This document shows positions 1-22,799 of a stretch of DNA of 64,000 nucleotides, one piece after another. The stretch covers positions 30,995,089 to 31,059,088 of the forward strand of contig JAVLUZ010000154.1 of NCBI GenBank assembly GCA_036768485.1, given 5' to 3'. The stretch's first letter is position 1. The number at the start of each line of letters is the position of its first letter. The translations under genes were made by a program, and so were the position numbers. Source of the DNA: Mermis nigrescens (lineage: Eukaryota > Nematoda > Enoplea > Mermithida > Mermithidae). Under the pieces are notes generated by a model that was given only the letters and a program-made list of their open reading frames with translations, had not been told where the DNA came from and searched no databases.

Positions 1-640
1 TCAATAACTCCATTGCGTCGCACTGTGTCAAGTCTTTTCCTAGTACTCAAAGTTAGCTTTTGTACAACATTTTGATCAACTTTCTTTAAACAATACTTTA
101 TACGCGTGATGAGCTGTTGCAAAGTTTTTGCCTGCCAACCTTTGGCGTACACGAGGGATTTAAGAAATGACCAGATATCCTCAATCGGACGAATTTCTGG
201 AAAGCAGGCAGGATTTAAATGTTTATCAACAAATTCAATTTTTTCAGCCTGCAGGCAGTCCAAAACAACTTTTGCATAATGAGCGCTGGCCTGATCAAGC
301 CAGAAAACATATTCGCCTTGAATATAGTTTTTGCGTATGTAGGGAATCAGTCTGCGTTTGATACACTCATTTAAGTACCGTTGAGCGGTAATAGCATAGC
401 CAGATTTGCGAATAAATGGCTGTGACATGCCATTGGGACCAATGGCCATCCATAATAATTTTAGCGTTCCGACCAGATCCAGTGCGTCGAGTGCACTCGT
501 GTCCATCGGAGTATCTCCGTATAATGTCATAAATAGTACTTTTTGGAACACCCTCGTTCTCAAAATGCCTGATCGTAAACTTCCTCCCTTTGCTAATGTT
601 GATGGAATAAAACTTGTACACACCACACGTGATCGGAGAA
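1..640 (-). pseudogene. Tc1/mariner-type transposase fragment
   Basis: Reading the minus strand, 621 to about 480 encodes a helix-turn-helix DNA-binding region (KSTIYDII, then the RRTGSGR linker) typical of Tc1/mariner transposases. The frame then shifts, and an open frame from about 480 down to position 1 encodes the second half of the catalytic domain: GPNGMSQPFI, LDQASAHYAK with a probable catalytic Asp, and IRPIEDIW with the third acidic residue. The stretch that should carry the first catalytic Asp is missing, so an internal deletion or frameshift has destroyed it. The gene runs off the left edge. This would be a cut-and-paste nuclease, now dead. The family call is secure from motif order; the subfamily is not determined. 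Confidence 0.85.
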
Positions 641-1694
641 TGTCCTCGTTTGTACGCATTCTTCAGAACTCAAGTTACACTACGAATTCCAAAGTTTAGT
701 TCAATGGATAGAAGATTGAATAAGCTTTGTAATGATATATTGCATTTTACACATTCTTGTAAACTGAAGACATTGTAAACGTTTGAAAAAATTCAGGATT
801 TTCAGGAGACACCTGTTAGATCAGCTAGAATTTGGAACGATTTTCCACAATATATTCGAAGTTCTTCAAATGTTGAGACATTTAAGAGAAATTTGAAAAA
901 GGTTGATTTCGGGAATTTTTTGATGGGGCACACGTGAGCGCAATCTATTTGCCTGTGTGTCCAGGACATTTCGCATTTTACACTGTGCTATTTTATTTTC
1001 CTTGCGACTTTGTTTTACCCTTGTGTTTTTTTCCGAATAAAGTATTAGTATTAGTAACGCTGTTCTGCACCAAAAAAGGCGTGGACCGTTAAGTAACCTG
1101 TTTTTTAGGCTTTTCACATCGTCCCGCACTATTTAAGCAACAAAAAGATTATTCTTCAAAAATTTGTGTATGTTTTTGATGAAAAAATGCTTATATAGCG
1201 CGCGAAGCACTACTGTTTTTGACTTTTCATGCAATAAAACGATAGAAACTGCCAAAAAAATAGAAGAAATCGGTGCGATGCGCCCAATGTTTTGATTTTG
1301 TGTCGTTGAGCAGCATCATACAAGCATATTGATCAGTTCTTAAACATGTCGAAATTTTCCCTCAAAAAATTCCCTCCTTTCCCTGACTACGCCAGTAACT
1401 GCGGTGATTTTTTTGGAGAAGACTCCGGACGATTCGGCGCTTCGCGCTGATTTCTTCTAGTTTTGGCTATTATTTTACCTTAATGCATCAAAGAGCTACA
1501 AAGCCTTTTATGGCATGAGGAGATTACCTATTTGCGAACAGTTCTAGTCAATAGAAATTTAAAAAATGCAGAAAACTAGAGCGCTTTGTACAGGTTGTGT
1601 TTTTAAAAGCTGCTCAGCATGACAATATATACAAGACAAGTACAAAAAGTTCGCATCTCATGCGTAGAATTTTTTAGTCATTCTGGCATGAAAA

Positions 1695-1928
1695 TAGGCC
1701 CGTATCAAGGGAGATAGGGCGCGTGCCCCTGAAATGGAATATGAGAATAATTTTTCCCTTTACTCCCTTTGCTTTTTTTAGCCAAAAATATCAGAAAAAT
1801 ATAATTAGAGTCTATTTAGTCTCAAGCGCATGGTTTAAACACTCCATTTTCATCATTATGTTCTAAAAAATTTTGATTGTGCTCTCCTCCAGCATCCCCC
1901 GAAGCAAAATACTGGATACGGGCCCTTA
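1695..1928. mobile_element. Short element with family I-like ends
   Basis: The stretch begins AGGCCCGTATC and ends GATACGGGCC, inverted ends like those of the family I element at 13605-14357. The interior is AT-rich and non-coding. No clean target duplication is visible. It lies immediately upstream of the cyclophilin H start, so it could lie in its promoter or 5' leader. Confidence 0.45.
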
Positions 1929-1952
1929 GGTAGGTATAAGTGATTTATTTTT

Positions 1953-4900
1953 ATGGTAAATTATTCCGTAGAAACTACAAGAATGACGGAATGGCAGAAA
2001 ATTAAAGAGCAATTACGTCATCCTGATAACCCGGTTGTGTTTATTGATGTTTCGGCTGCAGGCGTCCCTTTGGGTCGGATAAAAATGGAACTTTTTGCTG
2101 ACGTTGTTCCAAAAACAGCGGAAAATTTCAGGTGGGCCATTGTTTCCCGCTTTAAAATGTGCAGTTTTTCAATCAACAGTTAGCAAACTCAATGTTTCTC
2201 TTTTAATCCTAAAAACATATGTAAATCTGGTTACCTATTCACAATTTTGAAGAGAGGTTTGTTTAATTTTAAATCTAGAAATAGATCATGTATATATATA
2301 TCCTCTAAACTTGGTTTACTTGTATATTTTTCACCTAAGTCAACAAATGCATAACCAAAAGTATGTTTTGATGTGCTACTTGTTTTTTCTATAGCTTGGC
2401 CTAAGCGATATCGATCGTGTACAAATTAAAAGTTTCGGGTAGGTATTAATGTACGCTGTACGCCTATTTTTGTTAATTTTAAACGATTAGTGTAAATCTT
2501 AATTTTAACAATTATGCCATAATTTTTTCACTGTTTAAAGAATATGGGATGAAGCATCCTGCAATTTGCTAACGTGATCCTATGTGCAGTTTTGACCATA
2601 AATGAGCTGTACCTACCGAAATTGTAATGAGATCTAGGGAGTCCGTATAATTTAATAGATCAAACAGATTGCCAGAAAATTTATGGTACGTAACTGTACG
2701 ATATGTGAAAAAAGAAAACACTGTTCTCGATTATTCTAACCGGACTCAGTTCACTGACACTGAAAAATTGCAAAAAAAACGAAAAAATTTTAATAGTCTA
2801 GTCTGTGCCGGTTTTTAAGGGTTGCATAGATTCAACAATTTTTATAAGTCAAAAAGGGCGAAAAAATGATGCTAGAGGATGAAAAAATGGATTTTCCATT
2901 TTTAGGCGCTTTGTATCAAACTCTATCTTATCAGAATAAAGGCGGAAAATTTTTTTCCGATTTGAGTTTGTTATTCTTTTTTCTTGGATTTTACGATTTT
3001 GATTTTTTTCTGTATTCTGTTGGTCGAAAATTGTGCCCGGTATAGTTTTGCTGAGCGCGGCTGCTCGATTTTCGGTTTTTCAGGCAACTTTGCACCGGCG
3101 AATACAGGAAAGATGGCGTTCCAATCGGATACAAAGGCAGCTCATTCCATAGAATAATCAAGGATTTTATGATTCAGGGCGGAGATTTCGTTAACGTCAG
3201 TTATTTAATTGCTGTGATAAATAGTTTAAACTGGCGGATTTTAATTTTTACTAAATTTTATATGAAGATTTTAAATTAAAATTTTATATTTTTTTGATTG
3301 TTTGAATTTTGAAATTTAAATTCATTGACAAACCGTCCTTTTGCCATATTGATTTGATTGTAGAACCGACTGATCATGAAGGAATAGTTTTGAAAAATGA
3401 GCTTGCTAAGCGAGAGTTGTAAACCAAGAGGAGCTTAAAGTTTAAACCTACCATTAAATTATAAAGAATAATAAAAGATTTAAAGCTTTAAGAAAAAGAA
3501 AAATGTGGTAAATTAAAACAATTTTAAAGGATATGATGAAACATTATTGTTGAGAATAGGACGATCACGTGCTATGTATAATGACTCCTTGATTAAAAGA
3601 TCAAAAGAGTTGGATGCTCGACTGATAACCTTGAAGCAATCTGATATAATTGGATGATTGCTATTTGAGATATGTTTGTGAATAGCAGATAAACTATCAT
3701 CTTGAATTGGCTTTCCTGTAGCAAATGAGATGCCAGTATGCTCTGCCATTCTACTCCCAAAAAAATTGATAATTAATTTTATGTTTTTCGTTCTTATTCA
3801 GAATTTGGAACAATATTAATTTTATATATCCCGTCCGTATTAATTCATCAACGACTTAAAGCTTTGGATGGAGTTATCGGCACTTTCTGGGATGATAAAA
3901 TGCATCTGTTCTTGATAAAGATTTTTTTAAATAAGTGCCTATCTTAAAATGGCTTGAAAGGCAATTTCCCCCCAAAAAAAATTAGGCCGAAAATTTCTGA
4001 AATTGGTTTTTAGCGTACTTTTGAGCTAGTGAACTCAAATTTTTGGCATTTGTAGAACATATCAAACGGAACTTCGCACCAAATTATTCATTTTCTGTAT
4101 TATTTTCTTTATAAATCACGAAGGTTAAATGCAAAGACAGAAGCTAGGAAATTATTCGTCGATTGACAGATGAGAAATCAGTCGTGTAAATTGTTTAAAC
4201 GGTAGATTTGTGTAATGTGAGTATGGAATAAGGTGAAAAGTTTTGGATTTTTTTTCTGAAATTTTCCTCACCCTTGCATAGAGCTCGTTGAGAGAAGCCT
4301 AAAAATGCATTTATTTTCGTCCATTTCGTTATTTATCTCGAGGTATTTGACCGTAAAACTTTCGCCCCTACCCCTTGAAAAAAATCCTGGATACGGGCCT
4401 GAATAGGTCTGTTTATTTTCCACGATATGGCGTCAGAAAATCGCGAGTCATGACAATTTTTAAAAAGACAATGATTTTCGAGGATCGCTGGATGCGAATG
4501 AGGAGATTTAAATCAGACATGAAACTGATTAAAATCTTGGGAATGGATTAGTCAACATAGACTTGCACAGCGTGGGAAGAAAAATCTTTCAAGTGCCCTT
4601 TTATTTTGGCCAAAAGCTGTGGACACACGTCACAAACATATTTTTTTGGCGTTTCTAACGATGAGCTCTCCTTCTGAAACGTAACAATTTTAAAAAGAAT
4701 TGAAAAACTATACATATCTACAAAAATTCGAGTAAATTGAGCAAAATATAGTCAAAAAATGAAGAGATGACGCGAACGCCGATGATTTGACACTTTTTGC
4801 GCCAAAAGCTCGCTAAGACAGCTTGAAGCAACAGTTTTTTTGCGAATTTTTCTTTTTTGAAAATCGCGAATTTTGAGGGTTGTAAAATTGGTAGGCGGAG

Positions 4901-7251
4901 GGGTAGGAGTAAAAACCTTTCTGGCAGGGAAAATTCCCCCAAATATCCTCCCCCAAGATCAAGTATAATAGTCAGCCACACTCTGGGGAGCTGAATAGCC
5001 TTCAATTTTTGCGCGAAAAAGGTAAGAAGAACACATAAAAATTGGCCTAAAAACGCGTGTTTTCGTCAACAATGGGAAATAGGGTAAAAGTTTCAGATTT
5101 TGAAGGTATTGGTTGACTAGAAGACCATACATGATCTTGGGGGTTTCAACACTTCCCAGAAAAATTTTAACCCCCCCCCGCGAAAACGTTTTTCACCCTT
5201 CCCACCGGAAATGGCGATTTTTTTTAAACTTCCCAAAAAAAATTCTAAATATATTTGTAGAAAAGATGCTTTTTTTAAAGCGTTTTTAGCTATCTATTTG
5301 CTCAGAAGTGCTAAATTTTCGGCGCTTCGCGCCATTATACTTATGTTTTGACTATATTTTGTCCAATTTGTCACGACGTTTTTTATTTTTCGAAATTTTC
5401 CATTTTTATGCTCTAGAAAGATAGAGAATCGTCAGAAACGCTGCAAAACGATATTTTTGTCGCGTACCTGCCATTTTTAGACTCCAAAAGGCACTTTTCA
5501 ATTTCACCTTCCCCCTCCCTAGAATTCCTATGCTGTGCATGTATATACAGGACTATATATTAGTGGAGGATCCCTAGTCCTTCCCTTACTTATATAGTTC
5601 AAATCCCTTAAGCCTCCTTCTGAGCTCTAACGCAATGGTAAATTAAAAAAACCTCAAGTACAATTTTCGATTTCGTCGAATTTATTATAATTTTTTTACT
5701 CACCTTAAACACTTGCTTTTATTGTATTTATTCATGTTTTGTAACCATTTATTTTTTTCATAGTTCTCTCTGGGTACATCGAAAGGAATGCTATGATGAT
5801 GGTTTTGCAGAATTTAATTTTTATTTTTGTTTCTTCGAATTTCTTATTTCCGCTTTTTTTCTTTGTAAAAATCATTTATACTTTGAGGCTTTTTTCGAAA
5901 AAATAGAAAGTTGTGTTAGTTAACATCATTTTTATGGTTTGTTAAGAACGACGGTACCGGGATGATGAGTATATATGGAGAAAAATTTCCGGACGAAAAT
6001 TTCGAAGTTAAGCACACCGGGCCCGGTCTGTTATCAATGGTGTGTAGGTTTTGAACAAATACAGTACAAAACGTATATTATCAGTACGTAATAGTCGTAG
6101 AAAAATAATATATCAATAATAATTAAAATTTAAGACACTTTTGAATTACTTTAAAATAATTTTGTGATCCATCATAATCATAATCATAGCTGGGTGGCAC
6201 CAAAGCTCTGGGGGGGTTCATAATTTTTTCAAAGGTCAAGAAATGGCCCTTAAAAATGATGGTATGGCGAAAAACACCATTTTTTAACGTTTCTCATCAA
6301 GCACTATCCATTGGCATCAAAAAATTGCGAAAAAAACAAAAAAAATTTCCAAACGTTGAATTCTGTAGGGGTATTTTGATTTCTGAGAGGATGCATACCC
6401 CACGCCCAGGTATGATCATAATCTTAAATTATTATTGCAGTGTTGAGTAAGTAAATAAAGAATGGAATAAGTCGGTAATAAATGAATAAGTGACGGAAAT
6501 ATAATAAAATTTGTTATCCATTCATTATTTCCAGTCAATGCATAGTTGAAATTGAGGAAATAATTCAATTTATTAATGTACTAATTTATATCTCGTATAA
6601 TAGGCCAATGCTGGCAAGGATACTAACGGATGCCAATTCTTTATCACTTGCGCCAAGACCGAATTTTTGGATAGAAAACACGTCGTTTACGGTCAGTCTA
6701 TGATATTTATCTTTTATTTAATATTATGTTATGATTTATAGAGATAATATATTATTTCATTTTTTATTTTGTTTGATACTATGTTGTGTACAATCAATCA
6801 CTCGTGATCACTTTTTAACATATTATTTGAGCTGAGAACTTACGTTTATATGAATTAGATCTACTTTGCGTGATATGCTGTAAAATCATTTAATTTTTAA
6901 TAAGCTTGTGATTTTTGCCTGTCACTAACGTTACTTGGAAGCTGTAGTTTTTTCGCTTCTCTTGAGACATTTATTGAAATATTGCGCATGATGAAGAATG
7001 ATTGGTTCGATCCATTTATATATTTGAATTATAAAAATCGTATTTTGTTACTAAAACGGTACCTGGACAACGATCTGTTTTTTCATTGGTATCAGAGCAA
7101 CCAAAATTTTTATTGGTTGTTCTTTTTACAAGATGGTGCTATTATATTATTATATTTATTGATATTATTTATTATCATTATTATGTATTATTACTATCTT
7201 ATATTATTTATATTAATATGTTAATATATTATTTTTATTATTATCATTTAC

Positions 7252-7306
<55 letters not shown>

Positions 7307-10263
7307 TATTGATCAGTAAATCAAGCTTTAAAACGTCCTTTCATCTAAATTTCACAAATTTTCTCGTCGCTTCGCTCTGGATTTTCGCTAAACTCGAAGG
7401 AATTTAATCATTTTTTGCGCAAAAATTGGTAAAGTTTTGAGAAATCTTTACAAAACATGCTGCTCAAAAGTGCATTTAAATATAAGTAGACAATGTAAAA
7501 CGCCTAAAAAATGTTATTTCCTGCATGAAGGACAATTTTTTATGAACTGTTTTTGAAAAATCTAGAGTTACCGCTCTCTATCCTTAGGAAAATCCTAGAT
7601 CCGCCACTGACTTGTCATGTACATAACACTCACGATTCTAATGATAATTCAAAAAGTTTATTATTTTTTCGGTTTTTTTATTTTTTTCTTCTAATCGTCT
7701 TTATTTATTACACTCTATTCGTATATTTTCATAATGAATCATCATCAAAATCAAAAATAGCGACAGAATCATTATATTTTTCAATATTTCATTTGTATAC
7801 CGGAAAGATTTTTCCACGTTTCTATGTCTTTTGGATTCGTCGTTGCACAGGTATACACAGGTACGATGGTTTTTTTCAACCAAGAAATAATACATATATT
7901 GTTTTCGTGTGCTTTAATCGATTTTTTGTCATATTTCCGCCAAACAGTATATACTAATATATTCTACTATAATGAAAATATCAAAATTTTCTGGTGCTTA
8001 CCGTACAAGAGCATGGGGGTGAGAGGGGGTATTATTCCCCCTATGAGTTCTGAAAAAACTGATAGCTACACAGCCATTTTGGCCGAAAAAGCATTGCTAT
8101 ATATGCTTTTTTGGCTCCAGAAAAGCGAGCTATATAGCCTTTTTTGGGCTCAGAAAACTGGCTATATAGCCTTTTTTGGACTCAGAAACTTGACCATGTG
8201 AGCTTCCAGAAATGCTATATAGTTGTATTTTCTGAGTTTCAAAAGGATATATAGCTATTTTTATATAGGTATTATATATACATAGCTATTCTAAAAGGGC
8301 TTAATAGCTATTTTCAGTCCAAAAAGACTATTTATTTAGCTATGTCTGTGAGTCTAAAAAGGCTATGTAGCTAGTTTTTTAAGCCCAAAAAAGCTATGCG
8401 TAAATAATTTTCTGAACCCAAGAAGGCTACGTTGCTAATTTTGAGCCCGAAAAGGCTATGTATATAACCGTTTTTACGAAGTACTTAGCTATCTACTAAT
8501 TTTTGGGTTACCCCCCCCCTCTGAAAGTTCGACCTTGCGCACCTATTGTGCTCGCCACCCTATTACTAATTTCTTGCTCTCAACGTTTCAAAACTGTTCC
8601 AAAGTAGTAAGGATTCTAAAATCAGAAAAAAAGGTAGGAAATGATTGTCAAATCACTTTTTGGTGTTCTGTAGTTTAAATTAACCCGTGGTTTTCAATAT
8701 TCGCACTGTTTTTATCAGGCAATGTAAATTCCGTGATAGTTTATAACAGGCCCGTATCTAGGATCCGGCTCAAGGGGGGGCGGACCCAACATTGATTGGG
8801 GACATGCTCTATCCACTACAATCATGAAATTCAAACTTTTTCAAAACAATTTCCTTACAAAAATTGACTATAAAAGCGCCATTTTTTGGTCGCGCTTGGT
8901 CCAAAATGATGTGAAAAGACTTCATATCCGGCGCAAAGCGCTGAAAAATTTGAAGATTTTACGACGAATACATGCGATTTTTCCATCTTTCCGTGCAACC
9001 TTCGCAACTTCTTTTTCCGGCCAAGGGTGGGATAATAACCCGGCTGCCCCCTCCGCTCACCGTAAATTTGACCCTGGTTTAAACCTTGCATTTAATAGGG
9101 GGTTAGCGGGATTCTCTCACTCAGAGTTGGACGTCCCCATCTCCCTCGCCAAAGTCGGGAAATTGTTGACCCTCCCCGCTTTTGGCGAAAACTTGCGATT
9201 TCTTGGCTATCTTAGGCACTGTTTTTTTGTATTCGGCAAAGATTTTTCCCGATGCCCAAAGACTTTTTCAGGACCGTCTTTGTACATGTACAAAAAGAAT
9301 TTTTGGGAAGTCAAAAACTGTAAAAGGGTGTAAAAATTCAAAAAAAATTTCAATGAGTAATTGTTTGTCCCATATATCTTCAAAAATGGCAGAATTTGCA
9401 TTTAGAATGGAGAAATGTCAAATTTTCCGGCGCTTCGCGCGGTTTTGGAGACAATTTATAGTAATTTTTGGCGTCAGAAACCCGAAATTTTAGCTAAAAT
9501 ACACTGCCAGTGTCGAAAAAACCCTGCTTTACCCCACTAAAATCGCAACTGTACCACATAAAAGTACAAAAAAATTTGCATGTACAAAATGTACAGAACT
9601 TTTGTAGAGGACCATCTTTGTATATGTATGTGCAAACGGACCTTGTACAAAAAAACACTGATCCTTGATATTTTTTAGCTATTTTTTGGCCAAAAGTGGG
9701 AGTCATTTACCCATCTTCACTGTTTTTTTTTGTACAATAACTTCACGTTCTCTCAAAATCGAAAATCGGCTAAAAATTGCCTATACTCTGTGCACAGAGA
9801 TTGACAAAATTTACAGGTCCCGTACAAACAACTGCCTCTCTTGCTTGCCTCAAAAATGGCTGGGGACCCAACCTAACCTAAAATTTCGGGCCATTGCATG
9901 TATGGTTTAAACCACTTTCGTAGCCCCTTTACATTCCGGAAATGTTACATTACACTCCCACGAATTCAGAGCTCATTGATTTTTTTACGTTCTTTCAATC
10001 CATTGAACTATATTTTATTTTTATTAAAATTTAATATTTTTGTGTCAAAATTTCAACGAAAAAATGGTTATTAATAAGGTTTTGCTTAATGATAATCAAT
10101 TATGTAAATAATTTAAAGTTTATTAAATAAAAATTAACAACACTTGCGTACAGGACGCGTACTCGACGGAATGCTGGTTGTGAGAAAAATAGAAAATGCG
10201 CCAGTTGGGGCGAATAGTAGGCCCAAGATCAATCTCACTATTACTGAATGCGGCGAATTGTGA
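1953..10263 (+). CDS. PPIH: Peptidyl-prolyl cis-trans isomerase H (U4/U6 snRNP cyclophilin)
   Basis: Five exons join in frame: 1953-2131, 3084-3195, 5947-6039, 6604-6691 and 10154-10263, all with GT-AG introns. The product is 183 aa from the Met at 1983 or 193 aa from 1953. I prefer 1983 because [12 protein letters not shown] before NPVVF resembles the N-terminus of fly PPIH as I know it. Family landmarks are [28 protein letters not shown] (with the catalytic Arg, Phe and Gln), NGCQFFITC and the ending TECGEL. The position that is Trp in cyclosporin-sensitive cyclophilins is Phe here (EFLDRKH). Known PPIH isomerises prolyl bonds and binds U4/U6 snRNP proteins in the nucleus. The introns hold transposon copies, tandem repeats and a mononucleotide-rich 3.5-kb fourth intron. 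A possible AATAAA lies at 10674, with a family L element between it and the stop. Confidence 0.95.
4125..4398 (-). mobile_element. Family I element, partial
   Basis: This is a reversed partial copy of the left half of the family I element at 13605-14357. The shared order is the GATGAGAAATCAG motif, the AGAGCTC block, the TTTATTTTCG block and the terminal CTGGATACGGGCCTG. The other end is lost. It lies in intron 2 of the cyclophilin H gene. Confidence 0.6.
4560..4970 (-). mobile_element. Family A element, degraded
   Basis: The internal order matches family A in reverse: the GGCGTTTCT block, a GAGTAAATTGAGCAAAATATAG-like block, TAGTCAAAAAATG and the C-rich tail. The GGCGCTTCGCGCC hairpin is decayed and no target duplication is evident. 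It is intronic in the cyclophilin H gene. Confidence 0.5.
5126..5545 (+). mobile_element. Family A element
   Basis: The 420-bp copy starts CATACATGATCTTGGGGG and ends GCTGTGCATGTATA, giving inverted ends. Flanking octamers TAGAAGAC (5118-5125) and TACAGGAC (5546-5553) match at 6 of 8 positions, consistent with an old 8-bp target duplication. It contains the hairpin GGCGCTTCGCGCC near 5321 and has no coding capacity. Confidence 0.7.
6185..6414 (-). mobile_element. Family B element with exact 8-bp target duplication
   Basis: The 230-bp element begins CATAGCTGGGTGGC and ends CACGCCCAGGTATG. It is flanked by exact octamers ATCATAAT at 6177-6184 and 6415-6422. It is non-coding and sits in intron 3 of the cyclophilin H gene. 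Confidence 0.85.
7256..7308. repeat. (ATT)n microsatellite
   Basis: This is an almost pure trinucleotide ATT run, preceded by ~80 bp of imperfect ATT/ATA repeats. It directly abuts a truncated family J element. Confidence 0.95.
7316..7609 (+). mobile_element. Family J element, right half only
   Basis: This matches the right half of the family J element at 24088-24720: TAAATCAAGCTT, then the TTTAATCATTTTTTGCGC block, ending CCTAGATCCGCCACTG. The left half is replaced by the adjacent (ATT)n tract. It is intronic in the cyclophilin H gene. Confidence 0.65.
8060..8500. repeat. Degenerate minisatellite, ~40-bp units
   Basis: About ten tandem units share the core GCTATATAGCC followed by TTTTTTGG and CTCAGAAAA or a variant. 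Unit length varies by a few bases and divergence rises toward the right. It lies in intron 4 of the cyclophilin H gene. Confidence 0.85.
8748..9085. mobile_element. Left part of a family I-like element
   Basis: It starts CAGGCCCGTATCTAGGATC, the family I left end. A G-rich tract follows, and a later GGCGCAAAGCGC copy matches the hairpin seen inside family I. A matching right end is not visible before the family L block that follows. Confidence 0.4.
9095..9907 (+). mobile_element. Family L element interrupted by a family E insertion
   Basis: Left and right halves of family L lie at about 9095-9216 (GTTGGACGTCCCCATC block) and 9661-9907 (TTTTTGGCCAAAAGTGGGAG block, ending GCCATTGCATGTATGG). 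Between them sits a complete family E element. Family L was therefore here first. Confidence 0.55.
9217..9660 (+). mobile_element. Family E element
   Basis: The 444-bp copy begins CACTGTTTTTTTGTATTCGG and ends TTGTACAAAAAAACACTG. Internal landmarks are the palindrome TTTGTACATGTACAAA near the left end, the CGGCGCTTCGCGC hairpin and a second GTACAAAATGTAC block. It is non-coding. The flanking octamers match poorly. Confidence 0.75.
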
Positions 10264-10382
10264 ATTTTTGTTATTGTTTGTTGTGTAAAGTACATTTTGC
10301 GCTTCCAGGTTGCTCCGAAATTTCAGATTGGGTTACTGTACTTTAAATATGGTTTTAGTGAATTACCTTATCCTTCATATCT

Positions 10383-10610
10383 ATATACGTAACGGCTCGC
10401 AATTGGGGGGGTTCCGGCCATTTTCAGGGAGGGGGGGGTAAACGACCTCCAATTTTTGGCCAAAAAATGCCTAAAAACGGATACAAAATTTTAATTTTTT
10501 CCAAAAATCGGGGGGGGGGGTCAAAACATTTCTGAAGATGGGGAGGACGTCCGAGTTCGAGAGGCGGAGGGGGGTCTCCTCAATCCCCCCTGTTACATGT
10601 GGACCAACTT
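10383..10610 (-). mobile_element. Family L element
   Basis: The inverted ends are TACGTAACGGCTC on the left and CCCTGTTACATGTGG on the right, with G-runs and C-runs inside. It lies 120 bp after the cyclophilin H stop codon and before a possible AATAAA, so it may be part of the transcribed 3' UTR. Confidence 0.65.
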
Positions 10611-10673
10611 TTATGTCGTGCAGTCTGGAAGATTGTTGTTAATGTTTTGTAAACTTTTGCGTTTTTACATGAG

Positions 10674-10679
10674 AATAAA
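10674..10679 (+). promoter_or_regulatory. Possible poly(A) signal for PPIH
   Basis: This is the nearest AATAAA hexamer I noticed after the stop at 10263, 411 bp downstream. The assignment rests on position only. Confidence 0.35.
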
Positions 10680-11013
10680 ATATTTTCGTTGTTTTCAAGT
10701 CCATTTTGCTTCTTTAGGTTGACAGTGATATCCCCTATTATTTATGTCTTCATATGTTTTTTCTTGTAATAAAACCATAGATAATCTACCCGCCACTCAA
10801 AACTCGATATTTTTTAAAATTCATTCGACTTTTCCGCGAATTTTTCTGATTTCGTACCCTTTAACGATTGTTGCCCCTAGCTTTTTGTAGCGCTGTTTTT
10901 CTTAAATTAAAAAATTTGGCTAACGTTCTTGGAAAACTTGATTTTTACCAGCAACTTGTAAGTTTTGGTTTTTAATTCAAATTTCTGCGACAGTCATATT
11001 TTTTACCCTGAAC

Positions 11014-11429
11014 CATATATACATGATTTTGGGGGTTCTTCCCCAGAAATAATTTCACCCCCAGCAAAAAATTTTTCACCCCGCCCCCCTCAGAATTGGC
11101 GATGATTTTTTAAAGTTCCCTAGAATTTTCTAAAATTTTGTAGTAAAGATGCTTTTTTAAGCGTAATTTTAGCTAACTGCCCGTAAGCGCCAAATTTTTG
11201 ACGCTGCGCGCCATTATACTCGTGTTTTGGCTGTGTTTTGTACAATTTCTTTCGACTTTTGATTTTTTTCTAAATTTTTGTTTTTACGCTCTAGAAAGAT
11301 AGAGCATCGTTAGAAACTTGCTTAAAAACGATGTTTTTGACGCGTGCCTATGTACCTTTTTGAGAACCAAAAGCTTGACACTACTAATTTCAGCCCCCCC
11401 TCCCAGAATTCCCATGATGTGTATGTATG
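11014..11429 (+). mobile_element. Family A element
   Basis: The 416-bp copy lies between octamers CCCTGAAC (11006-11013) and CCCTGAAA (11430-11437), matching at 7 of 8. It starts CATATATACATGATTTTGGG and ends GATGTGTATGTATG. The hairpin core has decayed to GACGCTGCGCGCC. It lies between the cyclophilin and RAB21 genes; the remaining intergenic sequence shows nothing else I recognise. Confidence 0.75.
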
Positions 11430-12315
11430 CCCTGAAACGAATGAGTCTCCTAATATTTTACCTCTTGCATGTATTGGTCAATTCGCGCTCTGCCCTTATT
11501 TGTATATATCTCAATGTGTACTAATGACTTTCAATGAATCACAGATTCTGATGCCAAAATTCATCTGCAAAGAAAAGATCGCTCAACGCGTGCTTATAGT
11601 TCGCATGCTACAACGAGTTAAATATTATAATCGGTTCACGTGTAATAGTTCTTTGATGGAAATTTCAACATATTTTCTGAAAACTATAGATCGTGTGTAA
11701 GAAAACTCGTGGCATGTAAAAATGCTGGAAAAAAGTAAAAAATTTTCAGATAAGAATTTGGGATAATCAATTCTGGGTGAGGCATCGGTGGTTTCTCAAT
11801 AGAGGCGTCCTAGCCCGATTTACGAGCATGTACCTGAAAAAGTTATTTTTAATCCGTCGCTGTTGCTTTTGACAATATAAAGTTAAAATGTAATTTTTAA
11901 ATCTTCCATCATATGCATACATTTTATTTTTCGTTCGTTAAACGCACCTTTTACCATAAACATTGCTGTTCTTAAATAAAACTGCTTAAATGCTACTTTT
12001 TTTGAGTGTTATTCAAACGTTAGCTTGTTAAGCTTTCGTTTTAAGAGCGCATATGTTTTTGATTTTAAATCAGATTTCAAATTGTACTTTATTACGAATA
12101 TTTTAAATTAATTTTTAATTAATATTAGAGCGCCGTGTTTTTCAGAAGCGTTGACAAAAATGGCTGACATTGGCCCAACTCTTCCAACTTTTTCGCTTAA
12201 TCTGTTCTTATGAGTAATTCGGTTTTTTGGGGACATGTTAACTTTTTCTAATAAATTAAGAAGCGTGCGTGATAAATCGCTTTTTTGGCTTAGTAGACGA
12301 GCTTTTTAACTGCTC

Positions 12316-22691
<10,376 letters not shown>

Positions 22692-22788
22692 ATCGCCTTA
22701 TTTATGTTTATTTTTGTGTATTATTCTTCGATGGTTTTACCTTAGACTAACACATATCGGATAGGAATTGGTCAGTCTTCCCAAAGAT

Positions 22789-22794
22789 AATAAA
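22789..22794 (+). promoter_or_regulatory. Poly(A) signal of RAB21
   Basis: AATAAA lies 98 bp after the RAB21 stop codon, a normal distance for a short 3' UTR. Confidence 0.6.
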
Positions 22795-22799
22795 TAATT

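Noticed and set aside
7086..7319. A hydrophobic Leu-rich ORF
   Set aside because: It is a translation of ATT and TTA repeats.
8824..9333. A 169-aa ORF, among the longest in the window
   Set aside because: It crosses from a family I-like fragment through family L into family E and has no domain-like pattern.
12170..12230. An upstream RAB21 start (ATG GCT GAC)
   Set aside because: The frame closes after 17 codons; the Met at 12316 leads directly into the conserved P-loop region.
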